A DNA stretch of 64,000 nucleotides, from assembly GCF_038630985.1 (NCBI RefSeq), contig NZ_CP152049.1, forward strand, positions 252,001 through 316,000, read 5' to 3'. The stretch's first letter is position 1. Each line of letters starts with the position of its first letter. Origin of the DNA: Paenibacillus sp. FSL H8-0548. Its GTDB lineage: Bacteria > Bacillota > Bacilli > Paenibacillales > Paenibacillaceae. The position numbers and the translations under genes were made by a program. The notes below the pieces were generated by a model that made no database searches, was not told the DNA's origin, and worked only from the letters and a program-made list of their open reading frames with translations. Positions 54,177 through 62,929 of the stretch are shown here, piece after piece.

Positions 54177-54218
54177 TGGAACAAAGAAGTACCCCAAACG
54201 AGGTGCTTCTTTGTTCCA
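54177..54218. terminator. Bidirectional terminator
   Basis: TGGAACAAAGAAGTACC faces GGTGCTTCTTTGTTCCA across eight bases, between two converging genes; the T run is short. Confidence 0.75.
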
Positions 54219-54240
54219 TGAGGCTGCATACGCGCTGTTG

Positions 54241-54876
54241 CTAAACATTTAACGACTCAGGACCGTCCAGCAAATATCGCTCGGTAAGGATCGATAGCAG
54301 CTGGATGCCGACGGCATTGTGACCACCTTCTGGAATGATCAGGTCAGCATATTTTTTGGAGGGCTCAATAAAGGCTTCGTGCATTGGTTTCACTGTATTA
54401 AGATATTGGTCATGAACAGATTGAATCGTTCTTCCGCGCTCCTCAATATCACGAAGCACCCGGCGGAGGATGCGAACATCGGGATCCGTATCAACGAACA
54501 CTTTAATATCAAGTACGTTTCTGATGCTTTCCTCAGAGAGGACATGAAGTCCTTCAAGAATGACAATATGGTTAGGCTTAAGCTCGACTGACTCATTCGA
54601 GGAGCGAGCGTGAATGGTGAAGTCATAGACCGGGGCATAGGCAGCCTTGCCTTCTCTGAGTAGAAGGAGATCGCGTGTCAGAAGCTCAATATCGAAAGCA
54701 AACGGATGATCGTAATTAATCCGCTCACGCTCGGCGAGGCTGAGATGTATGGGGTTTTTATAATAGTTATCCTGGGATACGAAGGTTACTTTGTCTGATC
54801 CAAGTCGGTCAATGACAGATCGGGCAACGGTAGTTTTGCCCGAGCCGGTGCCGCCAGCGATTCCAATAATGAGCAT
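54241..54876 (-). CDS. udk: Uridine kinase
   Basis: 211 residues, full length. The P-loop is GIAGGTGSGKTTVARSV, then VSQDNYYKNPIHLSLAERER, NYDHPFAFDIELL and VDTDPDVRILRRVLRDIEER, all typical for Udk. It phosphorylates uridine and cytidine with GTP or ATP in pyrimidine salvage in the cytosol. GGGAGG lies 14 bases ahead of the ATG, a somewhat long gap. The gene stands alone. Confidence 0.95.
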   Translation of the reverse strand: MLIIGIAGGTGSGKTTVARSVIDRLGSDKVTFVSQDNYYKNPIHLSLAERERINYDHPFAFDIELLTRDLLLLREGKAAYAPVYDFTIHARSSNESVELKPNHIVILEGLHVLSEESIRNVLDIKVFVDTDPDVRILRRVLRDIEERGRTIQSVHDQYLNTVKPMHEAFIEPSKKYADLIIPEGGHNAVGIQLLSILTERYLLDGPESLNV

Positions 54877-55080
54877 GGTGTTTCAATAAGCCTCCCTATG
54901 GTGTTTACCTTTGCAATTTTAGTATTGTAGCATAACCAGCGCCTCTTTTCATTATGGCTGCGCATTTACAGTACTGCTGATGTGAGTTCGATGATCGATC
55001 ATGAATAGAATTTCATATTTTTGAGCTGAAGGAGTAAAATGAAACAGAAGGCATGAGATGATCTGAGAGGAGTGTCGGCT

Positions 55081-56004
55081 GTGAAATATAGGAAGCTTGG
55101 AAGTACAGATCTGAATGTATCCGTGATCGGGATTGGAACCTGGCAGTTCGGAGGAGAATGGGGAAGGGAATATTCGCAGACGGAAGCGGATATGATTTTG
55201 GACAAGGGGCGGGAGCTCGGCATTAATTTAATTGATACAGCAGAATGTTACGGTGATCATCTTTCAGAGTCTCTCATCGGGGATTATATTAGCCGCCGCA
55301 ATCGTGAGGATTGGATCATCGCCACAAAGTTCGGACATCATTTTCATGAGCGTTTCACTCGCACCGACGTATTTGGCGCCGAGGGAGTTGTTGCTCAACT
55401 GGATGCTTCGCTCAAAGCACTGCAAACGGATTACATTGACTTATATCAATTCCATTCGGGTCCGGATCAAGCCTTCGACAACGACGAGCTTTGGACGGTA
55501 CTGGACAAGCAAATAGCTGTTGGGAAGATTCGTTTTCTCGGAACATCGATCGGCAGCAATGATAATCTGCATCAGACGGAGGCTTCATCGAAAGTGAACT
55601 CTCGCGTTATTCAGGTCGTTTATAATCGTCTGGATCGTGCACCAGAGGAGCGGGTATTTCCTTCTTGCGAGGAGCAGGGTCTTGGCGTGCTTGCGCGTGT
55701 GCCTCTAGCAAGCGGCTACCTGAGCGGCAAATATAGGCCAGGCGCGGTCTTTGGCGATAACGATGTACGCCACAGACATGATAAAGAGAGCACTCGGCTT
55801 AAGCTGCTCGAAGTGGAGCATATTCAGCGCGAGGAGGTTCCGCAGGGTGTAACGATGGCAAGCTGGGCACTTGCTTGGTGCTTAAAGCATCCTGCGGTTA
55901 CCGCGGTTATTCCGGGCTGCAAGGACGCTGAGCAGGTTGAAGCTAATGCCAAAGCGGTGGAGCTCGTCTCTGAGCCGCATCCGCAGGATATAAATATTAA
56001 ATAA
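55081..56004 (+). CDS. Aldo/keto reductase
   Basis: 307 residues from a GTG at 55081, 8 bases behind GAGGAG; another GTG at 55072 overlaps that site. The tetrad is complete: Asp and Tyr in LIDTAECYGDHLSES, Lys in IIATKFGHHF and His in DLYQFHSGPD. The C-terminal VTMASWALAWCLKHPAVTAV, IPGCKDAEQVEANA holds the NADPH contacts. It is of the YccK/IolS-like branch. No operon partner. Confidence 0.9.
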   Translation: MKYRKLGSTDLNVSVIGIGTWQFGGEWGREYSQTEADMILDKGRELGINLIDTAECYGDHLSESLIGDYISRRNREDWIIATKFGHHFHERFTRTDVFGAEGVVAQLDASLKALQTDYIDLYQFHSGPDQAFDNDELWTVLDKQIAVGKIRFLGTSIGSNDNLHQTEASSKVNSRVIQVVYNRLDRAPEERVFPSCEEQGLGVLARVPLASGYLSGKYRPGAVFGDNDVRHRHDKESTRLKLLEVEHIQREEVPQGVTMASWALAWCLKHPAVTAVIPGCKDAEQVEANAKAVELVSEPHPQDINIK

Positions 56005-56058
56005 TATCGCAGAATGTAGGCGACACACGAGGCAGAAAGCGTCGTTTGCTGCTATGTT

Positions 56059-56252
56059 GTTCTTAGGAGTAGCAAATCCAGGTTACTTTGACGCAATAAG
56101 AACATATGCGTGCTTAAGATGATGTTTCGAGGTAGCTCACCCGCCGAATGGGCTCATTAAGCACCTATGTGTTCTTAAGAGTAGCAAATCAAGGTTACTT
56201 TGTCGCAATAAGCACGCATGCGTGCTTAAGGTGCTGTTTCGAGGTCGCTCAC
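56059..56252. repeat. Two 82-base direct repeats with palindromic core
   Basis: Copies at 56059 to 56140 and 56171 to 56252 are the same length, 112 bases apart, and differ at about a dozen positions. Both contain GTTCTTA, AGTAGCAAATC, GGTTACTTTG, CGCAATAAG and TGTTTCGAGGT. Copy 2 holds a perfect 20-base palindrome TAAGCACGCATGCGTGCTTA (56209 to 56228); copy 1 has a worn version, and the spacer between copies has a related one (near 56159). No reading frame is present. Confidence 0.8.
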
Positions 56253-56259
56253 ATGCAGA

Positions 56260-56297
56260 AGGGTTCTCGCAAGGGATGTAACCCTCGCGAGAACCCT
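56260..56297 (-). terminator. Terminator of the sialidase-fold gene
   Basis: AGGGTTCTCGC pairs perfectly with GCGAGAACCCT across 16 bases, 10 bases beyond the minus-strand stop. The inner AGGGATGTAACCCT can pair too. Confidence 0.7.
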
Positions 56298-56307
56298 AAT
56301 CCTTCGA

Positions 56308-58353
56308 TCAACTCACCCTGACGAGTTTCCACCTTTGAGCGCCATTGCCCAGATCATCCCAAATTTGCACGTTGGTGCCGTCCACCGTGCCTGAGCCTGC
56401 TACGTCTAATGCCTTATTGCTGTTTGAGTCGATAAGTTTCATATATCCGCTACCTGTATCGACGAGCTTCCAAAGCTGATTAATGTTGCCGGTATAGTCC
56501 CAAATTTGCACGTTCGCTCCATTCGCAGTGCCCCAGCCGTTAACCTCAAGCGCTTTTCCGCTATTCGTATTAATAAGCCTGTACGCTCCACCTCCCGCAT
56601 TCGTAATTTGCCATAGCTGATTCGCTTGGCTCGCGCCTTCCGTCCAAATTTGCACATTGGCTCCGTTTGCCGTCCCCCAGCCGTCAACCTCGAGTGCTTT
56701 CCCGCTGTGCGAATTTATGATCTTATACACAGCACCGGATACCACACCGTTATAAACGTCATTCCGATAAAATTCAACCCGGTCTATATCGACCCATTGG
56801 CTTACTAGCGTGTTCGAGGCAAAAAATCCAACCGCTGCTTGTCCGTTAGTAACCGTAATATTAGTAAGGGTAACTGGCGTCCATGCCGTCGTTACCGGAC
56901 AAGTTATTTGCCGCATCGTACCGCCAAAGTCTTTGGCTTCCATGACGCATGCGCTTTGCCCGCCGCTGCTTCGCATATACGCGCGCATCGTATAATTGCC
57001 GTTATCTAGACCGCTGATGGTTTGACCGACATAAGCCGTTGCAGGACCACTTGTTCCGGTTAATCCGATAAAATGATTGCCATGCGCTGATGGAACGCCA
57101 ACGCCGTCATTTGTCCCGTGAATCTTAATTCGTACGGGATAATCATCGCCGAACGTTGTCCAGCCGCTTACATTGGCGGTTTCGAAGCTCCAATTCGTAA
57201 GCAGATTCGTGTTGGAGGGTGTGACGGCATGGCCGAAGCGAACATAAACGCCGCTGGCAGGATAGTCCGAGCTAGTTGCCGCCAGCACATGCGTAGCATC
57301 TATAGGGAGTAAGGTATTCCAATTGGAGCTGGTCGAGTCGCTTACCGGAAAAATATTGGTGCGGAACTGCCAGGTCGCCCCGTTATCGGCGCTGATCATC
57401 GTATACATGGAGGAGTAGGCATCGCCGGTATTAGTGCTGTCATTGTCGGTTTGGAAGGAAACGAGAAGACGACCGTCCCCGAGCTTCACGACAAAGGGAG
57501 CACCGGCTTTTTTGCCGGCCTTTGATGGAATATACAAGGTTTGACGGGGCACATTCCAGTTATAGCCGTCAGCTGAAATCTTATATTTGATGACGAAGGG
57601 ATGACCGGCAACGTCAGTCGCCTCGAAAACAAGCATATATCTTCCGTCCGCCATTTGGGTGATGACGGGCATGCCGTCTCTCGAACCCGCGGCAACGCCG
57701 TCGCTGACAACCGTTTCGGCGCTCCAGCCGTTTCCGGTCCAGGTTTTCATAATGAGCTTTTGAAGACCCGTTGTTCCAGCTGCCGCAGGACCGTCATCCG
57801 CATAATAAACAGCGACGGTATTGCCTAGCATTTGTAGATGCGGCTCCCATAAGCCTTTAAAGGAGTTGGCGGAAGTAGCTCCGATTTGTCCGTTTGCGAG
57901 ATCCGACCACGTATTGCCGCCGTCCGTGCTTTTTCTTGTTCTAAGATAGGTGCTGTAATTGGAGCCGGATTGCACGACAAGCCGGTAGGATAACCAAATA
58001 TCGCCGTTCGCGAGCTGAAGCATTTGTCCGTTGCCAACATCGCCGTTCGCATCAGCCGCAGCTTGTATGGCAGAAGACCAGCTATGCCCGCCGTCCTTGC
58101 TTCGGGCAATCATGATTCTTGTTTTTCCGCCGCCGGCATTTGTATCAAAGGAAGCAAGAATATCGTTATTGTTAAGCTTAAGCAAACGCGGATACCATAC
58201 CCCTCCGTTCGATGGAGCAAAAACAGTGGAGGTGTTAGAAGGCCAAGCTAAGCCTGGTGCTGCAAAAGCTTGAAAGCAGGCTAACAGGGTAGTGAGTATA
58301 AGCAGTAAGGAGGTTGAGCTTGCAGTGATACTCATTTTTTTGGCTACGGACAA
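56308..58353 (-). CDS. Secreted sialidase-fold (BNR) hydrolase with ricin-type lectin domain
   Basis: 681 residues from a TTG, about 10 bases after AAAGGAG. Signal peptide ends near LLACFQAFA. Residues 40 to 390 form a BNR-type beta-propeller, with Asp boxes SKDGGHSWS, STDGGNTWS and SADNGATWQ and with WYPRLLKLNNNDILASFDTN. A jelly-roll-like module follows (NLLTNWSFETANVSGW, TFGDDYP, about 395 to 540). The C-terminus is a ricin B-type domain of three repeats, each with SGKALEV and QIW and QLW (545 to 680). The propeller may be a GH33 or GH93-like (exo-arabinanase) enzyme; which one cannot be told from motifs alone. It is divergent from the binding-protein locus and probably feeds it. Confidence 0.8.
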   Translation of the reverse strand: MSVAKKMSITASSTSLLLILTTLLACFQAFAAPGLAWPSNTSTVFAPSNGGVWYPRLLKLNNNDILASFDTNAGGGKTRIMIARSKDGGHSWSSAIQAAADANGDVGNGQMLQLANGDIWLSYRLVVQSGSNYSTYLRTRKSTDGGNTWSDLANGQIGATSANSFKGLWEPHLQMLGNTVAVYYADDGPAAAGTTGLQKLIMKTWTGNGWSAETVVSDGVAAGSRDGMPVITQMADGRYMLVFEATDVAGHPFVIKYKISADGYNWNVPRQTLYIPSKAGKKAGAPFVVKLGDGRLLVSFQTDNDSTNTGDAYSSMYTMISADNGATWQFRTNIFPVSDSTSSNWNTLLPIDATHVLAATSSDYPASGVYVRFGHAVTPSNTNLLTNWSFETANVSGWTTFGDDYPVRIKIHGTNDGVGVPSAHGNHFIGLTGTSGPATAYVGQTISGLDNGNYTMRAYMRSSGGQSACVMEAKDFGGTMRQITCPVTTAWTPVTLTNITVTNGQAAVGFFASNTLVSQWVDIDRVEFYRNDVYNGVVSGAVYKIINSHSGKALEVDGWGTANGANVQIWTEGASQANQLWQITNAGGGAYRLINTNSGKALEVNGWGTANGANVQIWDYTGNINQLWKLVDTGSGYMKLIDSNSNKALDVAGSGTVDGTNVQIWDDLGNGAQRWKLVRVS

Positions 58354-58376
58354 GTGAAATCATCTCCTTTTACATA

Positions 58377-58391
58377 ATGTAAGCGCTTCAA
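58377..58391 (-). promoter_or_regulatory. cre-like site ahead of the sialidase-fold gene
   Basis: ATGTAAGCGCTTCAA fits the catabolite-responsive consensus at 14 of 15 positions. It lies just upstream of the ribosome binding site, close behind a TATAAT (minus strand, near 58401), where bound CcpA would block transcription. Confidence 0.6.
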
Positions 58392-58575
58392 AACGGATTA
58401 TAAGGTATGTTAGTATTTAAATATATACTGAAATTAGTATAATAAAAGCCGTTATGCTAAAAGGGACATGTGAAAATGAGGATAGAAGGGTGGACATGTA
58501 CAAAATTTCGAGGGTAAAAGATCAAAATTGAAGCATGTAGGAATGGTTGGAGAAAAATAATTTGTTTTTTATACT

Positions 58576-58638
58576 AAATACAGTATTTAAACTTATAACA
58601 ATATAAACTAGAATAAGCTCATCAAGGAAGCGCTTGCA
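58576..58638 (+). promoter_or_regulatory. Operator and cre-like sites ahead of binding-protein copy 1
   Basis: AAATACAGTATTT (58576 to 58588) is a perfect palindrome with one centre base. AGGAAGCGCTTGCA (within 58624 to 58638) is a cre-like site fitting at 14 of 15 positions. The segment TATAACAATATAA between them recurs upstream of copy 2. Confidence 0.55.
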
Positions 58639-58761
58639 AAAGCGAGTCAGGCGTCGAAAGCAACTGTAGGATGGCTCATTGCATAAAGCTTTCCATTGCA
58701 CAATCCTTGATGGCGAAACCGTGTTTAATGAAGCACTTACCAAAGGGAGGCGTCAAATGAA

Positions 58762-60138
58762 ATGAAGAGAAAACCATCAGCAAAGCTTGGACTTATTTTT
58801 CTATTATGCTTCGGGATGCTGTTGTCAGCATGCTCATCGGGCAATAATGGCAGCGGCTCGACAACGAACGGCAACGCGGGCAACAAAGAAGCAGAAACGG
58901 GAAATAAGCCGCAGGAGCAGGTGAAGATTTCGTTTATGGGCCATGGCAGCCCGCAGGAGAAGGAAATATTCATGAAACTCATTAAATCCTATGAAACGAA
59001 ATACCCGAACGTAAAGGTTGAATATACAAGCGTGCCTCCGGCGGAATACAACCAAAAGCTGTCCACGCTGGTCGCATCAGGCAAAACGCCGGATGTATTC
59101 TACGTATCGGGCCCGCAATTTTATAAATTCGCCGAGGCAGGTACGATTCAGAACCTGCAGCCGTTTCTAGAAACGACCGAGCTGTTCCAAGAGGATAATG
59201 TATGGAAGCAGGCGCTCGACCGTTACCGCTTTGACGGCACGCAGCTCGGACAAGGCGATCTGTACGGCCTGCCGAAGGATGTAGGTCCATGGGCAATGGC
59301 GTACAACAAAACGATGTTCGAGGAAGCCGGAGTGGAATTGCCGCCGGCCGAGGTTGGCAAATGGACATGGGATAACTGGCTGGACGCAGCGAAGAAGCTG
59401 ACAAAAGATGATAACGGAGACGGCAAGATCGATATTTACGGCGGGGCAAACTTTACGCTTGAAGGAGCTGTATGGGCAAGCGGGGGAGACTTCATCGACT
59501 ACGGCACAGGCAAGGTAACCATCGATACCCCTGAATTCACAAACGCGATGCAGTGGGTAGCGGATCTTCGCTTGAAGCACAACGTAACCCCGTCGCCGGA
59601 GGACGAGAAAGCACTGAATGCTTATTCTCGTTTCGTGGCAGGCAAAGTAGGCATGTTCCCGATGGGTCCGTGGGATCAACCGGGCTTCTGGGATTTGCCG
59701 TTCGAATGGGATATTGCGGCATGGCCGGTAAATCCGGCAACAGGCAAAGCGGGAACCTGGGTGGGGTCGATGGGTTACTCGGTCTCGAGCAAATCGAAGC
59801 ATGCGCAGGAAGCATTTAACCTCGCCGCATTTCTGGCACTGGACGCGGAGGGCCAGAAGCAAAACTATGAGCTGGGCCAAGCGGTGCCTAACCTGATCGA
59901 TATGGCCAAAGGCGAGTTTGTGGCCTATGACAAAGCGCCGGCTAACCGAGAGGTGTTCTTGGACATTATCGAGGATTACGGGCATCCGCCAGTGGAATTC
60001 GGCTCGAAGGATACGAAATGGATCGATACGATGTGGCAAGAGGCAGGCAAGGTATGGGACGGCAGGATGACGGCAGCTGACTGGGCGAAGGAAATGCAGC
60101 CTAAGCTTCAGGAGCTGTATGACAAGGGCAACAAATAA
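58762..60138 (+). CDS. ABC transporter sugar-binding lipoprotein, copy 1
   Basis: 458 residues. GGGAGG lies 11 bases ahead; the ATG follows an overlapping two-codon frame ATGAAATGA at 58757. Lipobox LLSAC (Cys near residue 22), then a Ser/Asn/Gly-rich tether. The family 1 binding-protein fold shows KISFMGHGSPQEKEIFMKLI, KTPDVFYVSGPQFYKFAEAG and KWTWDNWLDAAKKLTKDDNG. DDNGDGKID from residue 216 looks like a calcium-binding loop. It has its own terminator and no permease gene, and its protein differs from copy 2 at residue 414 only (Gly for Ala). It may supply extra binding protein to the transporter encoded behind copy 2. Confidence 0.92.
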   Translation: MKRKPSAKLGLIFLLCFGMLLSACSSGNNGSGSTTNGNAGNKEAETGNKPQEQVKISFMGHGSPQEKEIFMKLIKSYETKYPNVKVEYTSVPPAEYNQKLSTLVASGKTPDVFYVSGPQFYKFAEAGTIQNLQPFLETTELFQEDNVWKQALDRYRFDGTQLGQGDLYGLPKDVGPWAMAYNKTMFEEAGVELPPAEVGKWTWDNWLDAAKKLTKDDNGDGKIDIYGGANFTLEGAVWASGGDFIDYGTGKVTIDTPEFTNAMQWVADLRLKHNVTPSPEDEKALNAYSRFVAGKVGMFPMGPWDQPGFWDLPFEWDIAAWPVNPATGKAGTWVGSMGYSVSSKSKHAQEAFNLAAFLALDAEGQKQNYELGQAVPNLIDMAKGEFVAYDKAPANREVFLDIIEDYGHPPVEFGSKDTKWIDTMWQEAGKVWDGRMTAADWAKEMQPKLQELYDKGNK

Positions 60139-60160
60139 TTGGAATAAGAAAGATTAAATG

Positions 60161-60200
60161 CTGTGCCTTCGGGTTGTTAACCTCGGAGGCACAGTTTTTT
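60161..60200 (+). terminator. Terminator after binding-protein copy 1
   Basis: CTGTGCCT faces AGGCACAG, with inner GGGTT/AACCT pairing, and is followed by seven Ts. Confidence 0.88.
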
Positions 60201-60263
60201 TATAAAGACAAATCACAATCAATTTAGTATACTTGATATATTAATATAAAAAGAGGGTGCGAT

Positions 60264-61322
60264 GTGAAAAATTATCCCTTATATAAACAAATCCAAGCTG
60301 ATATTTTAGGACAAATTCAAACAGGCAAGCTGCGTCCCGGAGATCGTGTCCCCTCAGAGAAAGAGCTGGCAGAGCACTATAGGGTCAGCCAAATTACGAG
60401 CAAGAATGCTTTGATCGGGCTTGCGGATGAAGGCGTACTCGTTCGTGTGCAGGGCAAAGGGACGTTTGTGAGGCAGGATGGCGAATCCACTGTAGAAGCT
60501 GTTGCATCCAGCCATGCGAGAGACGTGATTGGACTCATTTTGCCGTGTATGAAGACCAAGGTGGATCAGAAGATCCTTGATTCCATTGAGAAATACGTGA
60601 CGGCTGGCGGATACAGCTTGCAGGTCCGTATTACGCGGGAGTCTCAAATTGAAGAGAGTGCGGCAATTGAATCGATGGTCGCTTCCGGCGTAAGGGGACT
60701 CATTGTGTTTCCAACGGAAGAGGAACGCTACAATGATAGTATTTTGCGATTGTCGCTCGATAAATTTCCCCATGTACTGATCGACCGATTCCTAAAAGAA
60801 ATCCGAACGTACAGCGTTAGTTCGGACAATGTGAACGGCACGGAGCAGGCGATTACGCATTTGCTGGAGAGCGGTCACGAGCATATTGCGCTTATTACTC
60901 CGGAGATTACGAATACGGCGACCGAGGAGCGGTTGAGCGGTTTCGAGAAAGCCTATATGGCCAAGAAGCTTCCGATTGATAAGGATTTGTGGTGCATATT
61001 AAAAATCGAGGATATATCAAGCGGCAAGGCGCAGCCTATTATAGAAGCCTTCATGAACGAAAGGCCTGCGGTTTCTGCTGCTTTCGTAGTAAATGTGGAG
61101 TTGACCAACTATACTTACTATGCTGCCAAACGGTTGAAAAAATCAGTGCCGGACGACATCGAACTTGTCTGCTTCGACCAGCCGGATTTTCAGGATGTAT
61201 CCTATTTGCAGCAAAATGAAGATGAAATCTGCAGGGTTACGGTTGATTTGCTGCATGCGCAGCTGCAAGGCGAATATACGCCGCAGCGGATCGTCGTACC
61301 CGTGAAGTTTTGTAAAAAATAA
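60264..61322 (+). CDS. GntR-type regulator with LacI-like sensor domain
   Basis: 352 residues from a GTG with AGAGGG ahead. Residues 1 to 72 are a GntR winged helix (YPLYKQIQADILGQIQTGKL, PSEKELAEHYRVSQITSKNA, GKGTFVRQ). Residues 88 to 345 are a periplasmic-binding-type sensor as in LacI (VIGLILPCMKTKVDQKILDS, VRGLIVFPTEEERYNDSILR, ELVCFDQPDF). This is the AraR-like architecture, in which a sugar releases the repressor. It lies between the two binding-protein copies. TTTAGTATA boxes before it, before both copies and before the sialidase-fold gene suggest a common operator. Confidence 0.9.
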   Translation: MKNYPLYKQIQADILGQIQTGKLRPGDRVPSEKELAEHYRVSQITSKNALIGLADEGVLVRVQGKGTFVRQDGESTVEAVASSHARDVIGLILPCMKTKVDQKILDSIEKYVTAGGYSLQVRITRESQIEESAAIESMVASGVRGLIVFPTEEERYNDSILRLSLDKFPHVLIDRFLKEIRTYSVSSDNVNGTEQAITHLLESGHEHIALITPEITNTATEERLSGFEKAYMAKKLPIDKDLWCILKIEDISSGKAQPIIEAFMNERPAVSAAFVVNVELTNYTYYAAKRLKKSVPDDIELVCFDQPDFQDVSYLQQNEDEICRVTVDLLHAQLQGEYTPQRIVVPVKFCKK

Positions 61323-61338
61323 GCTTTAGCCTATAAGG

Positions 61339-61376
61339 AGCATCTTCGCACAGCTTTTGTGCAGAGGTGCTTTTTT
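61339..61376 (+). terminator. Terminator after the regulator gene
   Basis: AGCATCTTCGCACA and TGTGCAGAGGTGCT pair imperfectly and end in TTTTTT. Confidence 0.8.
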
Positions 61377-61384
61377 ATATTGTA

Positions 61385-61445
61385 TTTAGTATATAAACAT
61401 ATAACAATATAATTTATAATTAGTTTATTGATTTAAGCGCTTACA
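61385..61445 (+). promoter_or_regulatory. Operator and cre-like sites ahead of binding-protein copy 2
   Basis: TTTAGTATATAAAC (from 61385) resembles the box before copy 1 and before the regulator gene; TATAACAATATAA follows as in copy 1. ATTTAAGCGCTTACA (61431 to 61445) is a cre-like site fitting at 14 of 15 positions, 45 bases before the ATG. Confidence 0.6.
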
Positions 61446-61489
61446 TCTTGCGCCAAGCATGTTTAAATTACGAGGGAGGGTCAATTGAA

Positions 61490-62866
61490 ATGAAGAGAAA
61501 ACCATCGGCAAAGCTTGGACTTATTTTTCTATTATGCTTCGGGATGCTGTTGTCAGCATGCTCATCGGGCAATAATGGCAGCGGCTCGACAACGAACGGC
61601 AACGCGGGCAACAAAGAAGCAGAAACGGGAAATAAGCCGCAGGAGCAGGTGAAGATTTCGTTTATGGGCCATGGCAGCCCGCAGGAGAAGGAAATATTCA
61701 TGAAACTCATTAAATCCTATGAAACGAAATACCCGAACGTAAAGGTTGAATATACAAGCGTGCCTCCGGCGGAATACAACCAAAAGCTGTCCACGCTGGT
61801 CGCATCAGGCAAAACGCCGGATGTATTCTACGTATCGGGTCCGCAATTTTATAAATTCGCTGAGGCAGGTACGATTCAGAACCTGCAGCCGTTTCTAGAA
61901 ACGACCGAGCTGTTCCAAGAGGATAATGTATGGAAGCAGGCGCTCGACCGTTACCGCTTTGACGGCACGCAGCTCGGACAAGGCGATCTGTACGGCCTGC
62001 CGAAGGATGTAGGTCCATGGGCAATGGCGTACAACAAAACGATGTTCGAGGAAGCCGGAGTGGAATTGCCGCCGGCCGAGGTTGGCAAATGGACATGGGA
62101 TAACTGGCTGGACGCAGCGAAGAAGCTGACAAAAGATGATAACGGAGACGGCAAGATCGATATTTACGGCGGGGCAAACTTTACGCTTGAAGGAGCTGTA
62201 TGGGCAAGCGGGGGAGACTTCATCGACTACGGCACAGGCAAGGTAACCATCGATACCCCTGAATTCACAAACGCGATGCAGTGGGTAGCGGATCTTCGCT
62301 TGAAGCACAACGTAACCCCGTCGCCGGAGGACGAGAAAGCGCTGAATGCTTATTCTCGTTTCGTGGCAGGCAAAGTAGGCATGTTCCCGATGGGTCCGTG
62401 GGATCAACCGGGCTTCTGGGATTTGCCGTTCGAATGGGATATTGCGGCATGGCCGGTAAATCCAGCAACAGGAAAAGCGGGAACATGGGTGGGGTCGATG
62501 GGCTACTCGGTCTCGAGCAAATCGAAGCATGCGCAGGAAGCGTTTAACCTCGCTGCATTCCTGGCACTGGACGCGGAGGGCCAGAAGCAAAACTATGAGC
62601 TGGGCCAAGCGGTGCCTAACCTGATCGATATGGCCAAAGGTGAGTTTGTGGCTTATGACAAAGCGCCGGCTAACCGCGAGGTGTTCTTGGACATTATCGA
62701 GGATTACGGGCATCCGCCGGTGGAATTCGCCTCGAAGGATACGAAATGGATCGATACGATGTGGCAAGAGGCAGGCAAGGTATGGGACGGCAGGATGACG
62801 GCAGCCGACTGGGCGAAGGAAATGCAGCCTAAGCTTCAGGAGCTGTATGACAAGGGCAATAAATAA
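61490..62866 (+). CDS. ABC transporter sugar-binding lipoprotein, copy 2
   Basis: 458 residues from the ATG at 61490 with GAGGGAGGG before it; in-frame codons further upstream lack support because they precede that site. Signal, lipobox, fold and length are those of copy 1; by eye about 18 bases of 1377 differ and one residue (Ala414). No terminator follows: the permease gene comes 63 bases later, so this is the copy that belongs to the transporter operon. Confidence 0.93.
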   Translation: MKRKPSAKLGLIFLLCFGMLLSACSSGNNGSGSTTNGNAGNKEAETGNKPQEQVKISFMGHGSPQEKEIFMKLIKSYETKYPNVKVEYTSVPPAEYNQKLSTLVASGKTPDVFYVSGPQFYKFAEAGTIQNLQPFLETTELFQEDNVWKQALDRYRFDGTQLGQGDLYGLPKDVGPWAMAYNKTMFEEAGVELPPAEVGKWTWDNWLDAAKKLTKDDNGDGKIDIYGGANFTLEGAVWASGGDFIDYGTGKVTIDTPEFTNAMQWVADLRLKHNVTPSPEDEKALNAYSRFVAGKVGMFPMGPWDQPGFWDLPFEWDIAAWPVNPATGKAGTWVGSMGYSVSSKSKHAQEAFNLAAFLALDAEGQKQNYELGQAVPNLIDMAKGEFVAYDKAPANREVFLDIIEDYGHPPVEFASKDTKWIDTMWQEAGKVWDGRMTAADWAKEMQPKLQELYDKGNK

Positions 62867-62929
62867 TTTAAAAAATCAGGTTCATTTTAAAACTTAAATA
62901 ACGAATAGCTAGTGCGAGGATGTGTACGC

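Noticed and set aside
58757..58765. A two-codon frame ATGAAATGA overlapping the start of binding-protein copy 1 as a possible regulatory minimal frame
   Set aside because: Copy 2 has TTGAAATGA instead, so the arrangement is not kept even between near-identical copies.
59167..60039. A 290-codon antisense frame across binding-protein copy 1, and its twin at 61895 to 62767 in copy 2
   Set aside because: Both run opposite to a clearly conserved lipoprotein gene, lack ribosome binding sites and give Arg/His/Cys-rich sequence typical of reversed codons.
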